Origin: Luzula sylvatica
Lineage: Eukaryota > Streptophyta > Magnoliopsida > Poales > Juncaceae
Length of the DNA stretch: 64,000 nucleotides
NCBI GenBank assembly: GCA_946800325.1
Contig: OX326957.1
Location: 63,431,570 to 63,495,569, forward strand
Direction: 5' to 3'
Shown: in pieces, positions 10,798 through 23,200 of the stretch
How the letters are laid out: the number at the start of each line of letters is the position of its first letter
Position numbering within the stretch: the stretch's first letter is position 1
The notes under the pieces: model-generated
Database searches by the model: none
Seen by the model: only the letters and a program-made list of their open reading frames with translations
What the model was told of the DNA's origin: nothing
Position numbers and translations under genes: made by a program

Positions 10798-13152
10798 TTA
10801 AGCCCTAGGAGGTCCTATACCGAAAGACGTAGAGGGACCCATTGAGTGACGATCTTTACGCATCCATATTGAGTTTGACGTTAATTTTGGATTGCGAAGA
10901 TCACAGCTTGTTGAGACATGACCAATTTTGCAACAATAGTTACACAATGCTACGGTGGGCTTATTTGTGGGTGTGGTACTCTTCACAAAATAGTCCGAGA
11001 GTTGATTCGGATTACTTCTCTTAGAAGTTATCGATTTTGGCATTTGATAAAGGTTATTTGATTTAAATTTATTTTGCTTAAAATTATTTTGTTTAAATTG
11101 TTTACGTGTGTTGGTGAAATGTTTGGGAGGCCCTTGTTGATATGAAGCTTCGGTGTAGTTTGTCACTTCATAGAAATACCCATTTGGTCCCCTTTTGAAC
11201 AAGCAATCGGTTCTTCCCAAATTAGTATGTCTAGGTTGTGAATTTTGTGTAAAATGATTTTTCCTGTAATTATTATTGACACGTTTAGGTTGTTCATTTT
11301 TAGCATATTTACCTTTGTTGTAGTCATGGTACATGAAAGCATTTCCATGACTACTTACTTTATTGTTTTCCCATTTAGATTTTTGATTTTGAGATATTGA
11401 AAAATCGGGTTTATTACCGTAATTTTTCTTATATCCTAAACCGGATTTGTCATTTGGCTTTTGTCCTATCAATGACGATCTTAAAACATCATCCAATGAA
11501 GGAGGACTCAATGCAATATTTGCACAAGCCTTCTTCAGGGATTCATTTTCAACTTTAAGAATTTGAATTTCGACTTTTAGATGAGAAATCTCACCTTTTA
11601 TGGTTTGACACTCACACTTTGAAAAACCTTTAAATTCATTTATTTAAGTTTTATATGCCAAAATGGATAGCTCAAGAGAGGCTACCTTATCCTCGAGAGC
11701 TTGTGTTGGGCTCTCAAGTTTACCCTCATTTAGTTGAGAGTTCCCTTCATCTCTAAGAAACTCGTCACAAGATTCGAGTTCTAGTTCGAATGCGGGAGAA
11801 AATTTAGATTTATGTATTGATTCTATGTCAAGCAGAGAGTATGTACGTACCTCATGACATTGGTCATGTGTTGAGCTGGTATTGGGAGTAGATGGTTCCG
11901 AGTCCACAACCATGGGCGTGTGATGTGTAGTAGTTAGACCTCGTTCAATACGAAGAGATTTGATGGCCGCTTCCACTGCGCTCATTAGTGGAGGATCTAT
12001 CCTTACCATGAGTGCAAGGTTTGCGGTGTGTCGACTTGACGGACCATCCGTGTCGGATGATGAGCTTGATCCGTCCGTTTCTCCCCACCTACAATCGACG
12101 TTAGCTTTATATGCCTTTTTCTTATTGATTTCTTTACCTTTGTAGTTTTGACGATTTTCTCGCCCCTTGTCCTCGTATCTTCTTTCGTATCGGGGCTCTC
12201 GCCTTTCCCGATCCTTGTGGTCCTCATCCTTTTTGATCCACCTCGAATTTTCCGGATGGAGAGTCCAACATGACTCCATCATGTGTCCAATTTTCTTGCA
12301 CCAAAAGCAATGGAGCTTTAGCCCCTTTTGTTTCCGATTCTCGTTGAATCGCTTCTCGTCCCTTTGCCACTCTAGGAGTCGCAACGTGAGATCATCCATT
12401 TCATTGTCGTCATTGCTTGCATTCAAGGCGGGCAAAGCTACGGTTTTGGAGTGAGGAGAGGGTATGTAGATTCCTTGTTCTTCATCGAGTTGCTTGAGTC
12501 GAATCTCGAAATTTCGGAATTGACTTACCAATTCTTCAGGCGTGAGGTCTTGTGAAGCTACCGCTGTACCTAAAGCTACACGTAAAGATTCCCAACTACG
12601 GGGCATAGATTGAAGCAATCTAGCAATAATTCTATCATCAGTAAGAGGTGCATTTTGGGTGGCATATCGGGTTTTTAGTACATTGATTTTTGCCCAGATT
12701 TTATCAACGGACTCTCCCTCAATCATTCGAAGATTGTTGAATTCTTGTTCAAGTCCGATGATATTAGTTCTTCTCATTTGAGATGTACCCTCGTATCTCT
12801 CATTGAGCATATGCCACATTTCATATGAGTTTTCACAATGATCAACTAGCGATCCGATAGAACTAATTACGTTGTTCAGTATTAAGTTTTGAGCGTAAAT
12901 GTCATTAGTTCTATCTTCCCTAGTTTGATCAGGGTAGGTTACATTTCCGTCCGTGTCAACCTCTTGGGCCAAGACAAAGCCTCGTAACACTACCTTGTCA
13001 AGTCCTTGGAGAGCGAATGTATTTAGCATGCATTTCTTCCAAGAACTCCAATTGGTTCCATCTAATTCACGTGAGTTTGATATATTTGATTTGGGTACGG
13101 TATTTATCGGATTTATCGATGAGTTTTGTACAATAGGATTAATTTCGGCCAT
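10798..13152 (-). pseudogene. gag: Copia gag polyprotein with one in-frame stop; pol missing
   Basis: The first ORF (13152 to 11644, 502 aa) starts MAEINPIVQ and has the plant Copia gag core ('LDGTNWSSWKKCM', 'EMWHMLNERYEG', 'LLQSMPRSWESLRVAL') and a zinc knuckle CFWCKKIGHMMESC (C-X2-C-X4-H-X4-C). It stops at a single TAA (11644-11646). The same frame then stays open to 10798 with a Leu/Glu/Lys-rich coiled-coil segment, 'NDKSGLGYKK' (typical of the middle of Sirevirus-type gag) and a second knuckle CNYCCKIGHVSTSC. The frame ends soon after 'SIWMRKD', where protease and pol would begin in a full element. The TAA could be a defect or a readthrough site. Confidence 0.85.
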
Positions 13153-13205
13153 TTGATCGTTAAGTACAAGTTATCCCTACTACTCAAAGAGATGGTTAGT
13201 ACCTT

Positions 13206-13217
13206 GCTCTGATACCA
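13206..13217 (-). other. Primer-binding site, initiator-Met tRNA
   Basis: Minus strand TGGTATCAGAGC, two bases from the 5' LTR. This is the standard primer site of plant Copia elements. Confidence 0.92.
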
Positions 13218-13219
13218 AT

Positions 13220-14603
13220 TGTTGGTTAATTCTAACCTAGAGGGGGGTAAATTTGGCAATCTAACTTACACTTAGTTTAGATTTAAACCTAATTTACGGT
13301 GCGGAATAAATAATAATTTAGATGATAAAGATGATACCGTACAAACACTTTGACACAAGATGTTTGTTTACGAAGTTCGGTAGGTGGTTGCTTTGTAGCT
13401 TTAACTCACCCTTTACTCGCTTAATTGACCGACTCAATTATTTGCGAGTACCTACGTCTCCGGGAATGTCTTGTGCCTCTTTTTGGCTTTCGATTGACTT
13501 CCAACTCAACTCGATTACAAGGATTTGCCTAGATCGATTTACACGCTTCTATCGATCTATAGCTTAGGCTCTTTACAATTTGTTGCACTAGCCTATTACA
13601 CTTTTTCACTAATCGAGCTACAACGTGATCGGTCACGTGAGTGGGATACGATTAGTGGAGAATATCGAAAGTAGATCAACGATCTAAAGAGGTTTATCAA
13701 GCTATCAATGGATATGGATAATCACAGCTTAGGGTTTCTCTCTTTTTAGGTTTAAATGTTTGAAAATGAAGGGTTGGGAGAGAGAGACCCATGAAGGATT
13801 CTATTTATACTCTCTATAGAAATCCTTCAGAAAACTTGTAGTGCGTTCGAACGCATACAGTCCGTTCAGAACGCACTTGAAGTTTGCACTAGCCGTTTCA
13901 AAATAACGTGCAAGTACATCTTGGGTCCGTTCGAACGGACAATGTCCGTTCGTAACGGACTCAATTATACATAGCATTTTGCGTTCACAGGAACAAGAGT
14001 CCGTTCAACGCACTGAAAAGTGGGTGAACGGATTCCAGGTTGTTCGTTCGAACGCATACATCCCTGTGACATTTTCCGTTCATAGGAAGGATTGTCCGTT
14101 CAACGCACTCAGAAGGTGGGTGAATGGATTCTAATTATACGTTCGAACGGACATGATTGTTCGTTCGAACGCACACATCCCTGTGACACGTTTGGTTCTA
14201 ATCAAGCTTTAAAGTTTTGATATGTAGCAAGTCCGTTCTGAACGGACTTTGAGTTCGTTCAGAACGCACTTCCTGCTTGACTGAACTCTTTGTTATTTTG
14301 AACATGATTTTACTTGAGTTCTACTAGGTTTGTACCTAAGGTTTATTTGTGGCGTATCCCACTCACGGAAGGCTTCAACATCTTGAGTCTTGATGTATTC
14401 CAATGGCCTTCCTTGTGTTCTTCTTTTCTTGTTTATGTTGAGACTTCATGTCCTGATTCTTGATGTAGTCCAATGAAGTCTTCCTTCACAAATCCTCCTT
14501 TATCTTCGTATCGTACCTATGTTATCCTGCACTTTTCTGGATGTATACATTAGTAATGACAGTGTTTTGAAATAATCAAACTATCAGGAAATTTGAACCA
14601 ACA
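13220..14603 (-). repeat. 5' LTR (right copy)
   Basis: 1384 bp, the same length as the left LTR and almost identical to it. It carries the same ten or so palindromes (13840-14275) and drives transcription towards lower coordinates. Confidence 0.92.
13801..13809 (-). promoter_or_regulatory. TATA box of the 5' LTR
   Basis: TATAAATAG on the minus strand inside the 5' LTR; the matching site of the left LTR is near 7130. The palindromes lie on the upstream side (higher coordinates), where LTR enhancer elements normally sit. Confidence 0.6.
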
Positions 14604-14608
14604 TTAGT

Positions 14609-15049
14609 GTTCTTGTGTGATCTCCAAGTGTTGTTGGGCTTTATGATATGTTAATTATATGTTGTGTTCTTATTCATCATACTTAGATGAAAATATTAAT
14701 ATCTCGAGTATTGTTTTGGATATCATCAAACGAGTCAACAATGTCCAACATTTTCCAAATAAGAATAGTTTCCACACGAAAGTCTTGTCGCATGTCCTGT
14801 TGTATTGTATGTGAACCATATAGTATTTATGCCAGATAATGAACATGACTTAACTAAGGTCTCTTTGTTCCAAAGGTAAATTGGGATAAGGTAATAATTA
14901 TTACCTATGTTTGGTGAGGGGATAATATGGGAAAAGTAAGATGGAGTAAAGATAAAGTATTATAATTATAAATGTATTTAAAAATATAAATGGAGGTATC
15001 ACGTAATTATTTTTTATAAAGTGTGTGTGAGTTTTTTATTATGGAGTTT
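14609..15049. other. Intergenic, AT-rich, nothing recognised
   Basis: This continues the sequence interrupted by the retrotransposon. No ORF, RNA gene or clear repeat was seen. Confidence 0.4.
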
Positions 15050-16790
15050 TTTTTTGTTGTTGAGAAAATCATGAAAATTTACTATTTTGTTTGTGTTAAA
15101 CATTAATTTTGCCATTCAAAAATATGGTAATTATTATTTTGCATGTGTTAATCTTTACAATTTTCATTTTTGCAAAAGTTTTAAAAAAATATAAATTTGT
15201 ACGTGTTAGTCTTCAAATACATAGTTCTTTTGAGAAAAACAATGAAATTAAGTATTTTGCTAATTGTTAAACTTCAATTTATTCTCATTGTTAAACTTCA
15301 ATTGATAATTTATTATTTTTCATGCGTTAGACTTCTCTTTTTAAAGTTTTGAGAATTTTTGAAAAAATACAAATTTACATATTAGTCTTCAATTACCGAG
15401 TTTTTGAGAAAAATATGAAAATCTATTTTACTCGTGTTAGACTTCAATTTTGACATTTCGTAGAAAAATATTAGCATTAGTTATTTTACACGTGTTAGAA
15501 TGTCCTTTTTGATTTTTTGTGAAATTTATGCAAAAAGATATTTGCATGTGTTTGTCTTCAGTTACGGAGTTTTTTAAGAAAAAGAACAAAATTGATTAAT
15601 TTGCTCGTGTTGGACTTTCAATTTGGTATTTTTATAGAAATTATTGTTTTGAATGTGTTATACTTCACTTTTGGTATTTTTGTGAATTTTTTGAAAATAA
15701 TAATATAAATTTGCATGTGATAGTTTTACAATTACAGAGTTTTTTTTTCTAAAAAAATGAAAAATTAAGTATTTTGTTTGTTTTAGACTTTCGTTTTGGA
15801 ATTTATTAGAAAAAATGACAAATCATTATTTTTTGTGTTAGAAATTAATTACCTAGTTGATTGAGAAAAAACCACAAAATTAAGTATTTTGCTCGTGTTA
15901 GACTTTCATTTTGCCATTTTTTAGAAAATACGATAACTTATTATTTTGCATGTGTTAGACTTCGACTTTTTTTTTTTTTGCGAAGTTTTTGATTTTTTTT
16001 TTTTTTTTTTGCATGTGTGGGTCTTCAATTACGGAGTTCGTGGAGAAAATACATGAAAATTAAGTATTTTTCTCGTGTTAGCCTTCAATTTTGGAATTTT
16101 TTTAGAAAAAATGATAATTCATTATTTTTCATGTGTTAGAAATTACTTTTTGAATTTTAGCAAATTTGCGTGTAGAAAATAAAAATTCGATCACCCAGTT
16201 TTTTTTTAGAAAAACATTAAAATTGAGTATTTTGTTCGTGTTAGACTTCAATTTGACATATTTAATAAACAAATATGATAATTAATTATTTTGCATGTTT
16301 TAGAAATCACATTTTGATTTTTTATGAAATTTTTGAAAAATTAAAATTTACATGTGTTAGTCTTTCATTAACCAATTTTTTGGGAAGAAACAAGGAAGTT
16401 GACCATTTTTCTCGTGTTATACTTCTATTTTGGTATTTTTTTTTACAAAAATATGATAATTTGTTGTTTCGCACGTGTTAGACTTCATTTTTTGTATTTT
16501 TGCAAATTTTTTGAAAAAAACAAAATTTGCATGTGTTAGTCTTCAATTACGGAGTTTATTGAGAAAAACGTGAAAATTAAGTATTTTTTCGATTTAGACT
16601 TTAATTTTGACATTTTTGTAGAAAAATATGATAATTTATTATTTTGCATGTAAATTAGACTTTACTTTTTGTATTTTTGCATTTTTTTTTGGAAAAATAG
16701 AAATTTGCATGTGTTGGTATTCGATTACGGAGTTGATTAAGTGAAATATGAAAATTAAGTATTTTTTCTCGTGTTAGTCTTCGATGATTG
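15050..16790. repeat. Degenerate tandem array, unit about 175 bp
   Basis: The landmark 'cttcaattacggagtt' or a close variant recurs near 15375, 15557, 15728, 15848, 16025, 16190, 16363, 16540 and 16713, mostly 165-180 bases apart. Each unit also contains 'aattaagtattttgctcgtgt', 'gataatttattattttgcatg' and 'tagacttcactttttg' landmarks in the same order (each landmark shown only in part). Units have diverged by substitution and indels; one unit is short (about 115-120 bp). No coding capacity. Confidence 0.75.
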
Positions 16791-17453
16791 TTATTTAGTG
16801 TTATTATTTATTAATATTATTACTTTCATAAAATTGTGCAAAATAATTTTTAATATATAAAAAATCATAATTTCAACAATGCTAACAATGCTAATCTTTG
16901 AAAAATAACTTATACAATTTTTATTGAATTAAAATATTAGAAAATAATACATTTTGAAATTTTAAATTGGATATTCTTGACTAGAGAAGATTTTATTTTC
17001 GAATATGAAGATCAAATAACATTTTTTTTCAATTCTAAATATTGAAGAACATATTGTTTTTCCATGGTCAATATCATGAGAGAAAATATGAGTAACATTA
17101 CTAATTTATGTCTATAAATATTTTGTGTTTTACATTAAAAATGAATAATCTTTTTACGTACAAAACAATTGATAATAATTATTATTAATGAAAGTGAAAC
17201 TATGTTGCGGATACTTCAAAAAAACGACAGTACTTGTATCGTCGTATTTATATCGTATCTTAATTTACATATATAATTGACGTATCGCCGTACGTATTCG
17301 TATTAAATAATTATTTATTTGTTTTTTTTATTAAATTACTCTTGATTAATCCGTATTAACAATAGACGGCCCAAATGTTTGTAGACTCATGGCATGAATG
17401 CAATGTGTAAAATGTTTGTAGACTCTCATTAAATGTGAAAATTTGCAAAAGAC
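16791..17453. other. Intergenic, AT-rich, nothing recognised
   Basis: A/T-dominated sequence without ORFs or a clear repeat structure. Confidence 0.4.
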
Positions 17454-18064
17454 TAGGCCTGTTTGCTACCTAAGTTTTATCGCTTAGTTTGTTAAGTTTT
17501 GCAAGAATCTAGATTTACAAAAATATAAGGTGTTTGATGGGTACATTGGAAGTGAAGTTTTTAAGATAGGAAACTTTCAAAATTAAACAAACTAAGCTAA
17601 AAACTTGGATATATGAAACTTACCTAGGAGTGGATTTTTGGAGAGAGAAGTATTCATGCTTGTCCATGGCATGCTTTATTATTATTTTTAACCAATTAAA
17701 CATGATTTCGAAAATAATAATAATTAAAAATGTATTTAGAAACTATAATTATTATTATAAATAATAATAATAATAATAATACATAATTAAAAATGTATTT
17801 AGATATTAATAATGATAATAATAATAATAAATTAATACAAAATTAAAAATATATCCGGAAATTAATAACAATAATAATAATAGATTAATACATAATTAAA
17901 GTATATTTATAAATTAATAATAATAATAATAATAATTAATAATAGAAAATTAAAAATGTATTTAGAAATTATTATTAATAATAATAAATAATTAAAATAA
18001 AAAATTTATTTAGAAATTATTATTAATAATAATAAATTAATACATGATTAAAATGTATTTAGAA

Positions 18065-18098
<34 letters not shown>

Positions 18099-18103
18099 TA
18101 GTA

Positions 18104-18146
<43 letters not shown>

Positions 18147-18560
18147 ATAATTCGAAATGTAGTTAGAAAATAATAATAATGATAATAATAATTATTATTA
18201 TAACAACAACAACAACAATAATAATAATTATTATTATTATTAATAATAATAATAATTATTATTATTAATAATAATAATAATTATTATTATTATAATGTAG
18301 TTAGGAATTAATAATATTTTGACATGATTAAGAAATAAATATGATAGTTATAAAATTTCATAAGAAATAATGTAATTATGGAATATTTTATTCATTTCCT
18401 ACATCTAATCCTATGATTTTCATCAAACACCTTTTAAACATCCTACTCTCATAGTTTTTGCATTTTCCTGCTATCATAATTTCGTGATATTCATACATTG
18501 ATTTCCTGCAACTACTAGTTTCCTGCTACTATACAAAACTGCCCTAGCAAACACGCCCTA
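17454..18560. mobile_element. TIR element (MITE-like) expanded by AAT microsatellite
   Basis: Ends TAGGCCTGTTTGCTA on the left and, inverted, TAGGGCGTGTTTGCTA on the right, with 'CTA' at both outer edges as a possible 3-bp target duplication. Adjacent inner sequences are only loosely inverted. From 17690 to 18300 the interior consists of (AAT)n tracts and tandem copies of 'aaaatgtatttagaaatt' followed by AAT runs. No ORF. The superfamily is uncertain (PIF/Harbinger or hAT type). Confidence 0.45.
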
Positions 18561-20244
18561 ACCTCCTAGTTTAATGACCCATTTATTATTTATCAATCAA
18601 ATACAACGACTTTTTGACATGCCAACAAAACAGAACTTTAAATTACACTCACTATTTATATTATTTATTTATTTATTTTCGTCACGACATTTCTCACTTG
18701 TAACTTTGCAAGACATAACATGATATTTTGATTTTACTTAATATCTCATGGTTAAACTTATATCTACCCAAATTATATACATTGCATCCGAATCCGACTC
18801 TGATTGGACTCGGATCCCAAACGGATTGGTCAACCGGATCCACCGCCCACGCCTTGGCCACTACCTCCGCCCATATTAAATTTCCTCCAATGGACATCCC
18901 CATTTAATTCAAAATGGAGAGTTGAAGATGCTGATGATAATGATACGAGTACCAAGTACACGTACCAGCAAGGCTGATGTAACTCCTTCCCAGCCGGACA
19001 AAACATTTATAAACCCAACGACTTACGCCCTCAGATCTTAATCGGACGGCTTGTAAGGACAGTACGTCAGATTAACCCCACCATTGCTATACAGCTCATT
19101 CATCTCTCTCCATCATATTATCTCTCTCCTCCTCTTTCTCTCTCTCTTTCTCTTTCAGTGAAGAACGAGGAGAAGTTTTCCATTTTCATGGGGGGTAGTT
19201 TTCACGTTTGAAAAATAGAGGGTCAGCGTTTGACTATTAAGCGTTTCTTTCTTTGGAGTGTAGAGCGACACCTGCACAAATCTGCTAAAGTGTTTCACAC
19301 CTTCTTTTTCCTTTCTTCTCTACATTTTTGTTTGTTTCTCTCTTTTATCTCTTATTCTTGTCTGTCTTCCTCAGGGTAAGATAAGAGAGAGAGAAAGGAC
19401 TCATCTTTTTCCATTATTTAATTTCATGGGTTTTGGAGCTTAGACCTTTTCACATATTCTAATGGTTTAAACGCCAAATACGGAGAGAGTGGTCAACTGG
19501 GCGAGTTCTATTTTCGTTTTCTTTTTCTCATGAGAGATTCTTGCTCGTACTGATCTCATATCTCTTTCTTGGGTTTTTGTGTTGTTTGTTTAATGTATAA
19601 TAACCTCACCTCGTGTTCTCACACCACCATTTCTCACCCTGCTCTCTCTTTCATTGTCTTCTCCTATTAAACTATACAGAGGAAGAGCTCTACATCGGGT
19701 TATTTTATTGGAGGTTTTTCTAATTTATTCCTTGGTGTACGTGTGGGTGTTTAGGGTTTTGAGGGTGTAGTAAAAGGGTACTAGAGGGAGACGGATAGAG
19801 AACGAAGTGCTAGCGTCTTGCTTGGCTTCTTTCTCTTTCTTTCTGCCCTGCTTTCTTCTTCCCCCCATTCTTTACACTGTGGAGAGGAGCTCGGAGACAT
19901 TAGTTTCTTAACCCTTCCTTGCTTTTGCCTCCTCTCTCCTCTCCATTAATATAGATTGATCTCTTCTTCACTGTTTTCTTCCTCCATTTCTCGGGATAAG
20001 TCAGTAAAATAAGTCGGCGAGGTGAGATTTCTACAGATCTATCTACCGTCTATCGCCGCCTGTGAGGCTAAGGCCAATAGAGACTTTTGGAAGGTGAAAA
20101 GGTGCTGCTTTGGAACTAGCAGATCAGAACCTTAAAAAGTAAAAAGAAAAAAGAAACAGTAGTCAACAAGAAAGAGAAAAAAAGAAAAGGGGTTTCATCC
20201 ATAAAGACACATCAACCCCTTTACATTCATATACTCCCGTGTAG
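18561..20244 (+). promoter_or_regulatory. Promoter and long 5' leader of the HD-ZIP IV gene
   Basis: A TATA-like 'tttataaacc' lies at about 19007. From about 19080 to 20150 the DNA is very rich in CT runs (TCTCTC), typical of a plant 5' untranslated leader, and could include a leader intron. The transcription start cannot be fixed from sequence. The ORF 20195-20407 on the other strand overlaps exon 1 and is not a gene. Confidence 0.35.
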
Positions 20245-23200
20245 ATGAGTTTTGGGAGCTTGTACGACAGCGGTTCTGCCGGTATGCTTCCGTATGGTAC
20301 CTCTCCGATGAACGGAGGCAAACCACTCTACAACTCTCCAGCCCTCTCTCTTGCTCTGGTACTTTTCTTTCATTCTCGTCTTCTAGCTCCCCTCTTTTTA
20401 TTTGCACTTCGATAGCTTAATCTTCTCATCTTCTCTCCTCTTACCAGCAATCAAATCTGGAGGCGCAAAGAGATGGAGGCGTTCTTCCCTCTTCGGGAAA
20501 CATGGCTGCTCTCGATGGGAGTGCCCGAAGCAAAGAGGACGAAAATGATAGTAGATCAGGAAGTGATCACTTGGACACGTTCTCTGCCGATGAGCTCGAG
20601 CCGGCAGGAAACCCTCGCAAGAGAAAGAAGAGATATCATCGACACACTCCTCAACAGATCCAAGAACTCGAATCGTAATCCTTCTTCCTCTTCAGTCTTC
20701 ACTCGAATCATTTCAGCACCTTAATCTGAAATTCTAAGATTGTTTCACTTGAATTTGTTCATAGATTGTTCAAGGAATGCCCTCATCCTGATGAGAAGCA
20801 GAGAGCTGAGCTGAGCAGACGTCTTTGCTTGGAGAACCGTCAGGTCAAGTTCTGGTTCCAGAATCGTCGTACCCAAATGAAGGTAAACCATGAAAAAGAA
20901 AGATTTGAAATTTTGTCTGTTTCCTCTTGTCTTCTTTTGCTTAATCTTTTCTTTTCTTTTTCCACTCAAGACACAAATAGAACGGCACGAGAACACCATT
21001 CTCAGGCAGGAGAATGATAAGTTACGTTCAGAAAATCTCTCCATTAGAGAGGCCATGCGAAATCCTATGTGCAACAACTGTGGTGGGCCCGCCATGCTCG
21101 GCGAAGTCTCTCTAGAAGAACAGCACCTGAGATTCGAAAATGCAAGACTCAAGGACGAGTTGACTCGAGTCTGTGCCTTGGCTGGCAAGTTACTCGGCAA
21201 ACCCATCTCCCCCATGACTGCACCGCTCCACCTCACCCTCCCAAGCCATTCCTTAGATCTAGCTGTGGGAAACAATCGATTCATGACACCTGTCCCGGCT
21301 ATGTCCGAGTACCAAACGAGCCAATCGAGCCCACTCGGCACTGTCGATGTGGACAAGTCTTTAGAAAGATCCATGCTTTTGGAGCTTGCACTCGCAGCCA
21401 TGGACGAGCTGGTTAAGATGGCTCAAATGGAGGATCCGTTATGGATGCCAAGTTTGGAAGGTGATAAAGAGACCTTGAACAATGAAGAGTATATTCGCGG
21501 GTTCAACCGGTGCGGTGGAGTCAAACCAGATGGATTCGTATCTGAAGCCACTCGCGAGACTGGCGTTGTCATCATCAATAGTTTGGCTCTCGTCGAAACA
21601 CTCATGGACACGGTATGTTAATCAACTTATAATTCCAACCTTTTTGCATTTTGAAACGTAACGATTATTTTGTATAGGCGAGATGGTGCGAAATGTTTTC
21701 TTGCGTGATAGCGAGTGCAACGACAACAGATGTTATATCAAACGGTATGGGCGGTAGCAGAAACGGTGCATTACAACTCGTAAGTGTATTTATAAATTTA
21801 TTATTATTATTATTATTGCAAACTTATGTGTTTGTGTTTTCGGTACTAGGTGCATGCAGAGTTGCAAGTGTTATCGCCATTGGTACCGATACGAGAGGTG
21901 AACTTTTTGAGGTTTTGCAAACAACTCGCAGAGGGGTGTTGGGCCATCGTGGACGTGTCCATTGACGGACTCAAAGAAAATGCGTCTTCTTTAACCGATA
22001 ATATGAAGTGTAGAAGACTTCCTTCTGGTTGCTTGGTTCAGGACCTTCCTAATGGTTATTGCAAGGTATTGTTTCTGTTTATGATTATGGATTTGTTTAA
22101 TTTATCTATCCATGCAAGTATAATTATAATTAAATTGTTGTGTTCATAAGTCAAGGGGCTAAATCTGTGTTTTGCAGATCCACACACATTCCAAAGTGTA
22201 TATAATATGATTTTTTTTATTTTGTTTAAGTTTGATTAAGGAGTATTAGATGCTTCTTCTACTCTTTTTGGGAGCATAACCGTATTAATTAAATATGTCA
22301 TTAGTTTAGATCTTCAAACCACACCTTGACCACTAGCAATTATTTATATTTCTTTTTTGAAATCGAGAATGAAACTAGTAAATTAATACAAGATTGATTA
22401 AAATATTGGTCTGGCTTTGAGCCCAAGTCCTCGCCCTTGTCTTCAGTTAAAAATATTGACATTTTTTTATTAAGTATGTGAGTAGGGTTTTTAGGCTCTA
22501 GGTCTTACTTCTCCAACACATTAATTTGGTCTTAATCCCTTGCGTTTTGTGCATATATTAGTTTATTAATCGCTCACTAAAGTTACTAAATCATATAATC
22601 ACAAAATTATTTCTCGCTTCTATTCTGCCTCTGATTCCATCTCATCATCGTTAACAGTGCAATATTTATTTTACCATGCACGAATCTCGATGCACTATAT
22701 CAATAGTCAATATCCCTACTACCCTTCCTTGAATCTGTAAAATAACTTGGAAGCTTGTAATACCATAACAATTAACTTGTCATAGACTCATATGACAGTA
22801 CAACTTTATATTTGTATCACATATCATAGTGTAGCAAAAACTGTACACTGGTACTGTGATCTTAGCAGGAGCATGTGAGTGCATTAATGGACTAAAAAAC
22901 GAAGTCTCTTTTTTGTTTTACAGGTCACGTGGGTTGAGCATGCAGAGTATGAAGAGGAGGCGGTGCACCAGCTTTACCGGCCCCTCCTCCGGTCCGGCCT
23001 TGCTCTCGGGGCCCACAGGTGGCTCGCCACTCTTCAACGCCAGTGCGAGTGTCTCGCCATTCTCATGTCCTCTTCCGCCCCCTCCAATGACAACACTGGT
23101 AACATTCATTTTGTTTGTTGTAAATTATTATGTTTCTAAAAACGTGAAATTCATGAAATTTGTATTATTCAGCGATAACCGCAAGTGGGAGGAGAAGCAT

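Larger units (their letters stand above)
6548..14603 (-). mobile_element. Complete young non-autonomous Copia/Sirevirus-like LTR retrotransposon
   Basis: An 8056-bp element bounded by TGTTGGTT..AACCAACA LTRs and flanked by the 5-bp target duplication TTAGT (6543-6547 and 14604-14608). In minus-strand order it has: 5' LTR, primer site, gag with one in-frame stop, a palindrome array, a separate 428-aa ORF, a polypurine tract and the 3' LTR. No protease, integrase, reverse transcriptase or RNase H motif is present, so it must be mobilised in trans. The gag type, initiator-Met-tRNA primer site, palindrome-rich LTRs and ORF in the envelope position point to the Sirevirus group of Copia. I saw about four differences between the 1384-bp LTRs, so the insertion is recent. 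Confidence 0.9.

Noticed and set aside
20745..21401. 218-aa minus-strand frame opposite the HD-ZIP exons
   Set aside because: Antisense shadow of homeodomain/zipper exons 3 and 4.
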